From Nematopogon swammerdamellus (Eukaryota > Arthropoda > Insecta > Lepidoptera > Adelidae): a stretch of 64,000 nucleotides of DNA. The notes under the pieces were generated by a model. It searched no databases and was not told the DNA's origin. It was given only the letters and a program-made list of their open reading frames with translations. Location of the stretch: positions 1,038,045 through 1,102,044 of the forward strand of contig OX336336.1 of assembly GCA_946902875.1 (NCBI GenBank), in the 5' to 3' direction. This document shows positions 21,640 to 30,690 of the stretch, piece by piece; position 1 is the stretch's first letter, and every line of letters starts with the position of its first letter. The position numbers were made by a program, and so were the translations under genes.

Positions 21640-21876
21640 TGAGGTGTCTAACGCGCCCATGGACATTCGGTCGTATGCGGGGGTTGCGAAGGCCATGCCG
21701 GCCTGATAGGTGCCCATTCACGACCCTCTTGAAGGACCCGAGACTGTACTTGGGGGCAAATATATGAGCAGGGAGAGCGTTTCAGAGTTTACCGGTTCTG
21801 TAGAGGAAAGAATCGATTGGTACGCATCCGCGGTAAGTCCAGCGTGTGGGGATGCAATCCCTGCCCAGTGCGCGTA
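21640..21876 (-). mobile_element. LINE L3 3' part, distal to the nested insertion
   Basis: The minus strand reads GCGCACTGGGCAGGGATTGC down to CGCATACGACCGAATGTCC, matching 19040-19280. Together with 27389-27560 it makes one LINE copy split by the foldback element. Confidence 0.65.
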
Positions 21877-22129
21877 TAGTCCAGTCATTATATCCAAAAA
21901 ACCGACCCTACCCGTGAATAATTAGTTCTTGATTTTTTTTTTCGTAGGTCCCTCGGGGGGGGGGGGGGGGTCGTCACTGGGAGTGTAAATTCAAAAAGTA
22001 GACTGAATCAGGCTACAGGCAGACAGGAATACAGGCCTGCGTATATTCAAAAAACGGTTTAAAAAAAAACCGGTTTTCTTGAATAACTCGGCCATTTTTT
22101 ATTTTACAGTAAAACCGCAAGGACAAAAA

Positions 22130-22911
22130 TTGTAGGAAATTTGCTTCTCTACAAGTTTGGTCCTTACAATTTTTCTTCTAGTATCGGTATTTTGGAAATT
22201 AAATTTGAAAAAAGCGACAAATTCAAAATATTTTCATCATCTCGTTTATTTTCAACTTTACGGCATAAATGAAGAGGACTAAACTTGTAGACAATCAAAT
22301 TCTGAACAATTTTTGTTCGAACTTTTTTTGCACCAAAACGATATTTTTTGAATTGGACCTAAAAAAAGCGACAAATTCGAAATATTATCATTATTTCCTT
22401 TATTTTCAACTTTACGGCATAAATTAAGAGAAACAAACTTGTAGAGAATCAATTCACACTGGTGAAACAAGTCCCACTACCTGGAATGGGTAATTAATTA
22501 AGTTGTAATTAATTAATGGGTAATTAATTAATTAAGTTTAGTTTCCAAAATATCGATTTTGGTGGAAAAAAGGTGGGAACCAAAATTGTTCAGAAATTTA
22601 TTCTCTACAACTTTGTTTCTCTTCATTTATGCCGTAAAGTTGAAAATAAACGAGATAATGATAATATTTTGAATTTGTCGCGTTTTTCAGGTTTAATTTC
22701 CAAAATATCGATTTTCGGGGAAAAAAGGTGGGAACAAAAATTGTTCAGAATTTGATTCTCTACAAGTTTAGTCCTCTTCATTTATGCCGTAAAGTTGAAA
22801 ATAAACGAGATGATGAAAATATTTTGAATTTGTCGCTTTTTTCAAATTTAATTTCCAAAATATCGATCCTAGAAGAAAAATTGTGAGGACCAAACTTGTA
22901 GAGAATACAAT
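22130..22911. repeat. Nested inverted repeats inside the foldback element
   Basis: Blocks ATTTATGCCGTAAAGTTGAA (22626, 22786) face TTCAACTTTACGGCATAAAT (22250, 22408), so each arm holds two units of about 165 bp. The symmetry axis is near 22500. Such a structure can extrude a long hairpin. Confidence 0.75.
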
Positions 22912-23418
22912 TGGTGACGCGGCGGTAGGTCGCTGGAATTTAGGTTTTTTCAAAATGATAAAAAATAGTACCTATATAGGCTTGCGTTGTAAATGCAGTC
23001 GCAGTGAACACCACACCAGGGGAGGAAAGGAAATTGTGCAGGACTCACCACTGATGGATGTCCAGGCGGCGCGGCGAAGCGGGTGGCCACCACGCAAAGA
23101 GGTTCGTCTCCAGCAGCGCAGCGTTGCGAAACGACACTCGCGGCGAGAAACGGTGTACGTGGCGTAGAACGGTGTAGTATTAAGGCGGAAGCGGTTAAAA
23201 ATAATATTTCATTTGCGGTTAAACTGCAACGCGCAAGTTTGACGTCGCAGCCGGCGGAGACTCGAATCACGACTCGCGAGCCGCTCGAAAGCGGCGGCGC
23301 GAGCGATGGCAGCACTGTGCTACCTTCATCAGGCGGTGAGGTAGGTATATGGGACAGACAAGGAAGGGACTAGGTGAAATGTCACCACAACCGATTTACA
23401 ACGCAATTGGCCCAACCA
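22912..23418 (-). repeat. 3' LTR of the BEL/Pao element
   Basis: 507 bp, identical by eye to 26656-27162. On the minus strand it begins TGGTTGGGCC and ends CCACCGTCA..ACCA-type (terminal CACCA). Reading frames of ~121 and 96 residues inside are shared by both LTRs and are not genes. Confidence 0.92.
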
Positions 23419-23432
23419 TGCCCCCCAGCTTG
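23419..23432 (-). other. Polypurine tract next to the 3' LTR
   Basis: On the minus strand AAGCTGGGGGGCA ends directly at the LTR's TGG. This is the expected position and composition of the plus-strand primer. Confidence 0.65.
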
Positions 23433-24170
23433 ACAGGACCAAGTCCTTTCAAAATATAATAAAGAAAGAAAAAGCGGAAAAATATATTGCCTAGAAAATA
23501 CCTACCAAAGATTGTGCGAGCGTAAGTTAAGTATGCGAATAATATAAACCATTTTATCGGTGTAGCGGATAGAAAACCATTTTTATCGGTGTAGCGGATA
23601 GAATAATAATGCGGATTAACAAGAAAAAAAATATAAAATAAAAGTTAGTGGACTGTATAATTTGCGAAAGTAGGACTAGACAGTGTGAAAATATTCACCA
23701 CTGTGCGTTTACTACGCGCCTACACTTTTCGGACCCAGCACGGCCGTTCACGATCTCACGAACGCCGTGACTTCCGGTGAACAAATACAATATTAGGTAT
23801 TTGCAGCGGTCATGATAGTAGTTGATAAGAATATGATTGCGGTGAAATGATAATAAAGGGGCGAAGCCTATAGCTAAGCAAATTAGTATTACTCAACTCA
23901 AACTACTCCACCTAACAAGGTTCCATAGTCGTTGAAGACATTTGACTTTGGGAAATGCGGATTCTAAATTGCTATTAAACTGTGTGATTCTCAAACAACA
24001 AAGACGAAAAGACAATAAACAAAAAAAACAAACAAATAAAGTTACTGTTTAAATGTGAAAGTTTTATAAAGGTCGTCTGACTGAAATTCGACTTCCGAGA
24101 CGCGGTGTGCGAGAGGCGTACTTATAGACAACTCGAGCCCCCCAGCATGAACTAACTGACTCATCGATAG
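23433..24170. other. Non-coding 3' internal region of the BEL element
   Basis: No pol-derived frame is visible here although an autonomous element would carry reverse transcriptase to integrase in this interval. A near-repeat (TTTATCGGTGTAGCGGATAG) occurs twice at about 23553 and 23581. Confidence 0.5.
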
Positions 24171-24450
24171 CTAGGTACGGCTACAGAGTAAGCTGACCGG
24201 TACACGCGGCAACACAAATAATTTGAGTGGTTCTTTTGTAATTTTGGTAGGCAATGATGTCGCGCGATGTGGGAGGCTGCGTTGCGAAGTAGGCAAACTT
24301 GGTTCACCTGCTTCACTAAAATCAATTAAGTTACAGTATGTGCGAATAATATTACACGTTGTCGTCGGGCCTAGGAGCGCAGGCGCTTCTCCTAGTACTA
24401 GATAACCTAATGAGGTCTCTATAGCGATCGGTTCTCCAGGCGCGCGAGCG
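24171..24450 (-). pseudogene. Start of BEL Pol, out of frame and truncated
   Basis: In a different frame from Gag the minus strand encodes RAPGEPIAIETSLGYLVLGE, the conserved link between the protease and the reverse transcriptase region of BEL/Pao polyproteins (..IxTxxGxxLxG..). It overlaps the end of the Gag/protease frame (24352-24450), so a one-base shift separates them. Beyond about 24330 similarity fades and no reverse transcriptase motif (such as a YxDD-type box) follows, so Pol is truncated by internal deletion. Confidence 0.7.
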
Positions 24451-26580
24451 AGTCTTACTACGTAAAATGCAAGCGAACACATCTGCACCGAGAATAAGAT
24501 CTATTTCGGCAGGTTCAAAGTAACCGTAATCACTAAGCGGTAAATTGTGTAGGTATTCGAGTCGCGAAATATCTACTTTCGCTGAAGGCAATTCATTTGT
24601 GATGCGGTTTACGACGAAAGGTTGTACTTTAAACCTTATGTTATCGTCCAAGCGGGAGCGGATAGTCAAGCAGGTGACTCCTTCAATAGGATTGGCTATG
24701 TCACCTACTCCAGCAACAAATGTATTGTGCGGCGGGTTTAATTTTAAATTTAATCTTTCACAACAAGCTGTCGTAATTAACTCCTTTTGTGACGCGCTGT
24801 CAACTAGCACACGTACGATGTGAACATTGCCAGCGACATCGAGTACGTTACACAATGCGGTGCCTAATAGAGCTGTATTATTGCGTGAAATATTATTAAT
24901 TGGACATGGTCCTACGGAACACATTACGGGTGGTTCTACTACTGTCTTCGCGGAGTCGGCAGTGCGAGCAGCGGGGAGAGCGGTGCGGAAGGGCGCGGTG
25001 GCGGCCGAGGCGGGCGAAACGAAGACCGGCGAAGCGGGGGCGGAGGTAGCGGCGGAGACGAGCGGAGCGGGCGCGGCGGGCCTGAAGGCGGGGAAGGCTG
25101 GCGCGCGCGCATCGCCTGAAGCTGAAGCGAGCGGTGCGGGCGAGAGGACGAAAGCGGGGGCGGGGGCGGCGGCGGTCGCGGCATCAGCGACGCCGGGCGG
25201 TCGATACCTACTGCAATTATTCGAATGCGAGGGCGGTGAATCGTTACTAGATTCGAAATGTAACAATGTGTGATGCGAGTTTGAGCACACTCGACATCTC
25301 ACCTCCGACCTGCATTTGCGGAGTGCGTGCCTACTACTTAGGCAATTTATGCATAATTTATTATTTTTCGCAAAATTATAGCGATCGCGGGCCGACATCG
25401 AGGTGAACTTGGAGCAGTGATACAGGTGGGAGTGGTCATTACCCCCGCAGGACATACATCTGTCGTCCTGTACGTTAACGAACGTTTTAAATGTATTGCA
25501 ATAATTATTGTTTTGAGAAGGCGGCGGCGGAGGCGGAGGAGATTTGACTGTGGAGCGGTAATGATTATTTATGTTTGTGAACGGCTGGTTTGCGCGGTGC
25601 ATCGGAGGCGGGGACGGGGACGGGGACGCCGGATTTTCAGACGTACCCGCATATGCACGCTGTAAAATACGTGATTGTTCGCGAACGAAGTCAATGAACT
25701 GCGCTGACGTAGCCATTTCATTATTGCCTCTCAACGACATTTCAAATAACTTGACCGTTTCAACGCCGAGTTTTTTAGTGCCTAGGTGAATGAAAATGAA
25801 TTCCTCTAAGCTATCCAGTTTCAATTGTCGTAATGCGGATACAATGGACGAGAATTTATCGACGAAGTTTTCTAAACTACTAGACGTAGCCTCACCGACA
25901 GTAGGTAACTGTAATAGCTGGTCTAGGTAGTTAGCGGCTAATACGCGTTTGTCATTATATTTACTTACTAATGCGTCCCACAACACAGAATAATTTTCGG
26001 CAGTAGGCATAAAGCCCTGACAGATATTCTGCGCTTTACCTATCAATCTGCCAACCAAATACTGTACTTTTTCACCATCAGTCAGATCCGTGTTTTCGTG
26101 AATGACCGTTCTGAAAGTCTCGAAAAATATTGGCCAATTCTGTATTTCTCCGTTGAACGAACACAACTCTAATCGCGGCAATTTTGGCGCCTGTCGGAAT
26201 GACATTTTTGGCGCATTCCCCTCACTACTTTGCGTATTATCACGCGACGACATTATTTGGTCGTATTTAAATTTAATTTGCGCGTACAACTCATCGAACG
26301 CATTCATTGAGTTGTAGTTGGGTTCGGGACCGTCAGGGTTCGAGGCGAGCAACTCGTTGTGTTCATCCAACGAGGACAGAAATTCTTGGCGCGTACTGTT
26401 TAAAGTAGCGGCGTGCGCAAGAAAAATATCCACATTTTGTGAATTTATGTTTGCGATTTTGTCGAAGACGCCTTGCAGGCGTTCGAAGTAACAATTAATT
26501 TTACTTTCGATGCGCTTCAACCTACGCTCGTATAACCTTTTTTCTCGCTCACTTTCGAGACGCTCTGCACTGGTAGCCAT
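24352..26580 (-). CDS. gag-like: BEL/Pao Gag-protease polyprotein, 742 residues
   Basis: This is the structural and protease part of the retrotransposon. Residues ~10-110 are coiled-coil-like. About 133-300 match the pattern of the Pao-type Gag domain (DUF1759: LPRLELCSFNGE, WPIFFETF, VQYLVGRL). Residues 375-440 carry zinc-knuckle-type Cys/His clusters (CMSCGG, CINC, CRVC). About 465-550 are Ala/Pro-rich, from GC-rich codons. A retroviral-type aspartic protease domain (DUF1758) follows: the active-site motif is VDSAS at 593-597 where relatives usually have D-S/T-G-S, so Gly is replaced by Ala, and the downstream ILGADVF (696-702) is kept. After ~706 the frame leaves the family pattern because of a frameshift; the true continuation is in the overlapping frame at 24171-24450. 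Start chosen at 26580, 76 bp from the 5' LTR. Gag is fully open, so particles could still form; enzymes are lacking. Confidence 0.88.
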   Translation of the reverse strand: MATSAERLESEREKRLYERRLKRIESKINCYFERLQGVFDKIANINSQNVDIFLAHAATLNSTRQEFLSSLDEHNELLASNPDGPEPNYNSMNAFDELYAQIKFKYDQIMSSRDNTQSSEGNAPKMSFRQAPKLPRLELCSFNGEIQNWPIFFETFRTVIHENTDLTDGEKVQYLVGRLIGKAQNICQGFMPTAENYSVLWDALVSKYNDKRVLAANYLDQLLQLPTVGEATSSSLENFVDKFSSIVSALRQLKLDSLEEFIFIHLGTKKLGVETVKLFEMSLRGNNEMATSAQFIDFVREQSRILQRAYAGTSENPASPSPSPPPMHRANQPFTNINNHYRSTVKSPPPPPPPSQNNNYCNTFKTFVNVQDDRCMSCGGNDHSHLYHCSKFTSMSARDRYNFAKNNKLCINCLSSRHALRKCRSEVRCRVCSNSHHTLLHFESSNDSPPSHSNNCSRYRPPGVADAATAAAPAPAFVLSPAPLASASGDARAPAFPAFRPAAPAPLVSAATSAPASPVFVSPASAATAPFRTALPAARTADSAKTVVEPPVMCSVGPCPINNISRNNTALLGTALCNVLDVAGNVHIVRVLVDSASQKELITTACCERLNLKLNPPHNTFVAGVGDIANPIEGVTCLTIRSRLDDNIRFKVQPFVVNRITNELPSAKVDISRLEYLHNLPLSDYGYFEPAEIDLILGADVFACILRSKTRSRAWRTDRYRDLIRLSSTRRSACAPRPDDNV

Positions 26581-26632
26581 TTTAATATGCGGAATTTAAT
26601 TTTAATATTACTACAACGCTAACCAATAGGGA

Positions 26633-26655
26633 TCGCGGATCGAAGGGCCAACTTA
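26633..26655 (-). other. Candidate primer-binding site
   Basis: Directly after the 5' LTR the minus strand reads TAAG then TTGGCCCTTCGATCCGCG. Position fits a tRNA primer site starting at TGG. I cannot name the tRNA with confidence. Confidence 0.4.
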
Positions 26656-27162
26656 TGGTGACGCGGCGGTAGGTCGCTGGAATTTAGGTTTTTTCAAAAT
26701 GATAAAAAATAGTACCTATATAGGCTTGCGTTGTAAATGCAGTCGCAGTGAACACCACACCAGGGGAGGAAAGGAAATTGTGCAGGACTCACCACTGATG
26801 GATGTCCAGGCGGCGCGGCGAAGCGGGTGGCCACCACGCAAAGAGGTTCGTCTCCAGCAGCGCAGCGTTGCGAAACGACACTCGCGGCGAGAAACGGTGT
26901 ACGTGGCGTAGAACGGTGTAGTATTAAGGCGGAAGCGGTTAAAAATAATATTTCATTTGCGGTTAAACTGCAACGCGCAAGTTTGACGTCGCAGCCGGCG
27001 GAGACTCGAATCACGACTCGCGAGCCGCTCGAAAGCGGCGGCGCGAGCGATGGCAGCACTGTGCTACCTTCATCAGGCGGTGAGGTAGGTATATGGGACA
27101 GACAAGGAAGGGACTAGGTGAAATGTCACCACAACCGATTTACAACGCAATTGGCCCAACCA
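26656..27162 (-). repeat. 5' LTR of the BEL/Pao element
   Basis: Identical to the left LTR over its 507 bp by direct comparison of the printed lines. Would carry the promoter and polyadenylation signals of the element; none were assigned individually. Confidence 0.92.
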
Positions 27163-27388
27163 ACAATTTTCTACAATTTTTGTTGTTACGGTTTTACTGT
27201 AAAATAAAAAATGGCCGAGTTATTCAAGAAAACCCGTTTTTTTTTTAAACCCTTTTTTCGAATATACGCAGGAGCCTGATTCAGTCTACTTTTTGAATTT
27301 ACACTCCCAGTGAGCCCCCCGAGGGACCTACGAAAAAAAAATCCAAGAACTGATTATTCACGGGTCAAAATCTATAATGACTGAACTA

Positions 27389-27560
27389 GTAGTGCGGAGG
27401 TGGAAAGGGGACGGCGGGATCGCGTTAAACAGCTCCTCCGAGTACTCCCCATGGAATAAGCGATAAAAAACACTTACGGAGCCGACATCCCTACGGAGTC
27501 GTCTAAATGTATTTTTAATAAAGTAGTTAATTTTATTGTTTGATGAAGAAATACTCATAT
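27389..27560 (-). pseudogene. LINE L3 proximal part, interrupted by the foldback element
   Basis: The minus strand encodes FRRLRRDVGSVSVFYRLFHG, then EYSEELFNAIPPSPFHLRTT, a typical Jockey/CR1-like ORF2 C-terminal block. The corresponding part at 40240-40800 reads HRRFIGSLSLLYWYYHGRCS. The coding sequence stops at the foldback element's end and the expected downstream part is on its other side (21640-21876). Confidence 0.7.
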
Positions 27561-28340
27561 TGCTTAGAATTTACTGTAAATGTATACCTATTGACGATTG
27601 CACGCTGGACTTTCCACATCGCTCGCTGAAATAAAATACTTTTGACCTTTGACTTATCTGACAATCAAACTATAAAGTGCATCTATTGTAGTGTGACGAT
27701 CGAAAATTTTGTAGATGTCGTTTGTGTAAACGCAGTGGTTTATGAAAGTAAATCACTTCTTGCGTTGTCGTCAGGTTACGTAAATGTTCCCGTTTCTCAC
27801 CGGGAACTCCGGGCGAGGCTTTAACATGTAAATAAAGGTAACTTTCTTTTCCTATTGTTCCACAAAAAAAGTTCTCTTATTGTTATTGTTAGTCGTAGTT
27901 CTGAAGCCGCTTCCATAATAAAACGGCTTCGCGGTTATAATAACAAAAGATGGCGTTTGCTAGCCCGCAGCGTCGTCGCCGCTACTCGACGACGACGTCT
28001 AGATAATTTATTTAGCATTTAACAATGACGCGAAAGAGAAATATGAGTGCGGCCTTCTTCCAACCTCTCTCGGACAAAAGCGGCGACAGGTTTTTTTTCG
28101 GAAAACGCCCGAATGTTGGCCTTGTGTGAGAGGAGGAACTATTAATTACTTAACCGCGCCCCAGCTCGCGGTCGCGTCGTCGCCGACTAACAAAATATCA
28201 CCGCCAGTAGTCATTATGCCTCTTTGGTAGCTGTACCACAGAAGTAGGAAATAATGTTCGGAAAGAGCGAGCAAGCTCAAAATTGTGTGCATCTACAGAC
28301 GTGTCAGTCACGTTCAGTTTAAGACGCCGTTGGCGTTACG
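27560..28340. other. Apparently unique spacer
   Basis: No repeat partner in the window. CpG-richer patches at 27955-28010 and 28155-28190. A tiny frame starts at 27951 (AAAAGATGGCG) but is only 18 codons, so I do not call it a gene. Confidence 0.35.
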
Positions 28341-28473
28341 CCAACGGCAGTTTAGCCGACATGATATGAAGGGAGGCACTGACATGGCACCTAGTTCACC
28401 CGTTGTTATGGGCTGACATCACGGATGTTGTAGGTGATGTAGCCAATCGTGTCAGTTTCCATAAAAAAAACCT
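28340..28473 (+). mobile_element. SINE family A, tail half
   Basis: TTTAGCCGACATGATATGAA to GTCAGTTTCCATAAAAAAAA. Confidence 0.65.
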
Positions 28474-28497
28474 ATATCCTTATATTTATGGTAGAAC

Positions 28498-28750
28498 AAA
28501 TCGTCGCTTGTGGGGCCAATTTGCCAATCTGCCAGATTGGCTAATTGGACATAAAGGTACCAATATACAGAGTATGGGTGAATACACGTTGTGGCTAATT
28601 TTCATAACTGTATCTCAATTAGGTTCGAAGATATTGAAGTTTAAAATTAAATTAAGCTAGCTTTAACAGTATTAAAAAAAATGGTTTTTTGCTTCTCCTG
28701 TAAAGTTACGATTTTGCAGGTTGGCATATTGGCCTTACAAGCGACGAAAT
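28498..28750. mobile_element. MITE with ~35-bp TIRs and AAAT direct repeats
   Basis: Left end 28502 (CGTCGCTTGTGGGGCCAATT) pairs with the right end at 28746 (complement CGTCGCTTGTAAGGCCAATA). AAAT is present just outside both ends (28498-28501, 28747-28750). The 245-bp element has no transposase frame. A 4-bp duplication that is not TTAA leaves the superfamily open. Confidence 0.7.
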
Positions 28751-28785
28751 ATTGAATAGCAAAATCTGCACAAAAATTAATTGAT

Positions 28786-28826
28786 ATATTTTATTGTAGA
28801 ACAAAATTTGTTCTACAATAAAATAT
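28786..28826. repeat. Perfect 41-bp palindrome
   Basis: 20-bp arms (ATATTTTATTGTAGAACAAA) around a single central A, directly downstream of the MITE. GTAGAACAAAT also occurs just left of the MITE at 28491. Confidence 0.85.
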
Positions 28827-28922
28827 GATATTTAATATACATATTGACAGTTATCTCATTTCTGTTGGTGTGTGAGCCCAGTCCTCATACATTATTGCTC
28901 ATGGTCCTTTATAACAATGTTC

Positions 28923-29552
28923 CTTGAAATTAGGGTTGTAACGAATATTCGTATTCGCATTCGAAATTCCGAATCGGTTCGTTTTCAATATCCGTATTCG
29001 CATTCTTATTCGGTTCTAAGATGCTAATGAAAGAGTGAGGCGACAAGTCGGAGTGCGGGCGAAGGAGAGAGTATACTCGGTCGAAACGTGTGTGTGCTTG
29101 TTTGTTTGTTAATCAAAACAAAATAACGCGCAGGGACGGAAGTTGAAAAGAGTGTTTTGTGCAGTTTTTTTTGTGTATTTTGCGTTTTTTCAAGTCGAAT
29201 TGAACTGTGTAAAGCTGCTAAGCAGTTATTTCTTAAGTATAATTTACCATTCCTGAAGTTTGAAAATAAAATTAAAAATCTTTTGTAACCATTGATTAAA
29301 ATTCACTGTCAAAACTACTCAGAGAAACATATTAAAATAAGTTTGTCTTCATATAAATAGGACTCTACGTAGGTAGACCTACATCTATTCTATACTAGAA
29401 AATTTAAGTGTTTTTTCATTAGGATATAAAATTTCACATTAGTTTTTTTTCAATACTTATTCGTATTCGCGAATATTATTTTGTATATTCGTATTCGCAT
29501 TCGTATTCGTGAATATGAAAAAATAGGCATTCGTTGCAACACTACTTGAAAT
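28923..29552. mobile_element. hAT-like MITE, 614 bp, with 8-bp target duplication
   Basis: CTTGAAAT flanks the element at 28923-28930 and 29545-29552. The ends are TAGGGTTGTAACGAAT (28931) and the complement TAGTGTTGCAACGAAT (to 29544). Subterminal tracts of ATTCGTATTCGCATTCG occur at both ends (28941-29010 and 29455-29515). There is no transposase. An 8-bp duplication and such TIRs fit the hAT superfamily. Confidence 0.85.
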
Positions 29553-29950
29553 GGTTCAGGTCCGGAGGCGCTAGGCGGTGTCACGGCGGCTGCCTCCGCC
29601 GCCCACCGCGCACCGCCTAACGACAGAGCTTGTGACTTGTCAGGGGCGGCTCCGACCGAGTTGAACTTGAGGAGATTATTTGAAATGACGACTATTTCGA
29701 TGATGACCCCTTCTTGTTCGAAGGGCGGGTTAATTGATTTTGGGAAGATTCGTGATGAAGCATTGATTGAATTTAATTCATCAACCTAATGAAGCTCGTT
29801 CGGGGCAGCGCTGCCTGCAACAAGGGCTAGTTAGCCCTGGCTGAATTTAATTCATTTTACCTTTTCAATTATTCTTTACTGGTACTTTTTGGGTCTAAAA
29901 TTACGTTTGCGAACTGCCTCGTCTATCATAAGAAAATTATATTCTCTATC
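29553..29950. other. Spacer, CpG-rich at its left
   Basis: 29560-29660 is CpG-rich (GGAGGCGCTAGGCGGTGTC); the rest is AT-rich. No motif recognised. Confidence 0.3.
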
Positions 29951-29954
29951 TCTA

Positions 29955-30295
29955 TACATACATACATATCACACACGCTGAATCCCGACAATCGGGGTGA
30001 GCAGAATAATTAGGTGTTGTGCTGCAAGAACTCTGTTAAATTACAGCACAACACCGACCACCACATTTCGCAAAGTATTCGGACAAAATATCTATCAAGC
30101 AGCATGTAAGGCACGAAGAAAGACCCACCTGCTGCATGACTCGGTGGAAGTACCGTGCCAAGGTGAGAGATGGCGAACCAGTCGCCCTTTAGCACGACAT
30201 CTTGCCCTTATACTTTAGTCGCCTTTTACGAAATGCACGGGGAGAGGTGCAGTGGGGCTATTCTTTTTACGTAACGGCCCCACGCGGTACTATCT
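29955..30295 (-). mobile_element. SINE family C copy, near full length
   Basis: On the minus strand it begins with the GGGGCCG module (30290), continues AAAGGGCGACTGGTTCGCCA, GCAGCACAACACC, CCCCGATTGTCGGGATTC and ends in a (TATG)n tail (29950-29970). Other copies: 13992-14157, 33788-34120, 34790-35010. Confidence 0.65.
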
Positions 30296-30299
30296 CTAT

Positions 30300-30690
30300 T
30301 TCTTCTCTAGGTATATCTATACCTACTTCGTATAAAAGGGAACGTCCGTATTTATGTATGTTTGAGGTAAACTCCGGAACCACTAAACGGATTTTGATGC
30401 AGTTTGCACAATGTAAAGAGTAGTTCAGTGGAATAGTCACTATAGGCTATTATATTATACCATCACGCTAAAAAGCCTTACGACTGAGCAGTATCAAAGA
30501 AAGTATATTATGAACGAAATGTAGTGTTGAATGATAGTAATAGATGGCGATAGCATTTCTGTTGCTTTGCAGTATTGGATTATTGCAGTATTTAGCTTTT
30601 TCCCGCGAGCGAAGCCGCGAAGCTGCCAGAGTAATAATACAGTTTCCCTCAAAAATATTTCACTATAATACAAGCAATCTCCTTTTTAAC
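30300..30690. repeat. TATAAAAGGGAACGT dispersed repeat
   Basis: TATAAAAGGGAACGTCCG, then GAGGTAAACTCCGGAACCAC and ACCATCACGCTAAA. The same sequence, split by a SINE, is at 54240-54760. At 30600-30625 a scrap of the CCCGCGGC-type repeat (GCGAGCGAAGCCGCG) appears in reverse. Confidence 0.55.

Larger units (their letters stand above)
22907..27167 (-). mobile_element. BEL/Pao LTR retrotransposon, pol-deleted, with target duplication
   Basis: Two identical 507-bp LTRs (22912-23418 and 26656-27162) bracket an internal region of 3.24 kb. ACAAT lies directly outside both LTRs (22907-22911 and 27163-27167): a 5-bp target duplication, usual for BEL/Pao. LTRs begin TGG and end CCA. The element is on the minus strand, so its 5' LTR is the right one. 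Internal order: Gag/protease reading frame, a short out-of-frame start of Pol, then about 0.75 kb without coding sequence. Reverse transcriptase, RNase H and integrase (normally ~3 kb) are absent. LTR identity implies recent insertion; movement must have been in trans. Confidence 0.92.
21877..27388. mobile_element. Foldback DNA element (~1.2 kb without the nested LTR element)
   Basis: The outer ends are inverted repeats: TAGTCCAGTCATTATA at 21877 and its near-complement ending at 27388. Inside these are CCCGTGAATAAT, the GGTCCCTCGGGGGG stretch (with a 16-G run at 21955-21970), and GAATAACTCGGCCATTTTTT, all mirrored on the right (27180-27365). Within 22130-22910 a further inverted repeat is centred near 22500 (AATTAATTAAT tracts). 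Arms repeat units with TTTTCAACTTTACGGCATAA. No transposase is present. Removing the BEL insertion (22912-27167, one ACAAT retained) leaves about 1.25 kb. Superfamily unknown; a 2-3 bp target duplication (TAC) is possible but not secure. Confidence 0.65.

Noticed and set aside
21955..21970. G-quadruplex-like regulatory signal from the 16-G run
   Set aside because: The mirrored end of the same element has only six Gs, so length variation or a sequencing slip is the simpler explanation.
23433..24170. Hidden reverse transcriptase or integrase in the BEL element
   Set aside because: I looked for palm and zinc-binding motifs in the minus-strand frames and saw none; the interval is also far too short.
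24827..25273. 148-residue Ala/Gly-rich frame on the plus strand
   Set aside because: Antisense of the Pro/Ala-rich part of Gag; GC-rich codons keep both strands open.
22950..27117. Open frames of 121 and 96 residues found twice
   Set aside because: They lie within the two identical LTRs; duplication explains their conservation.
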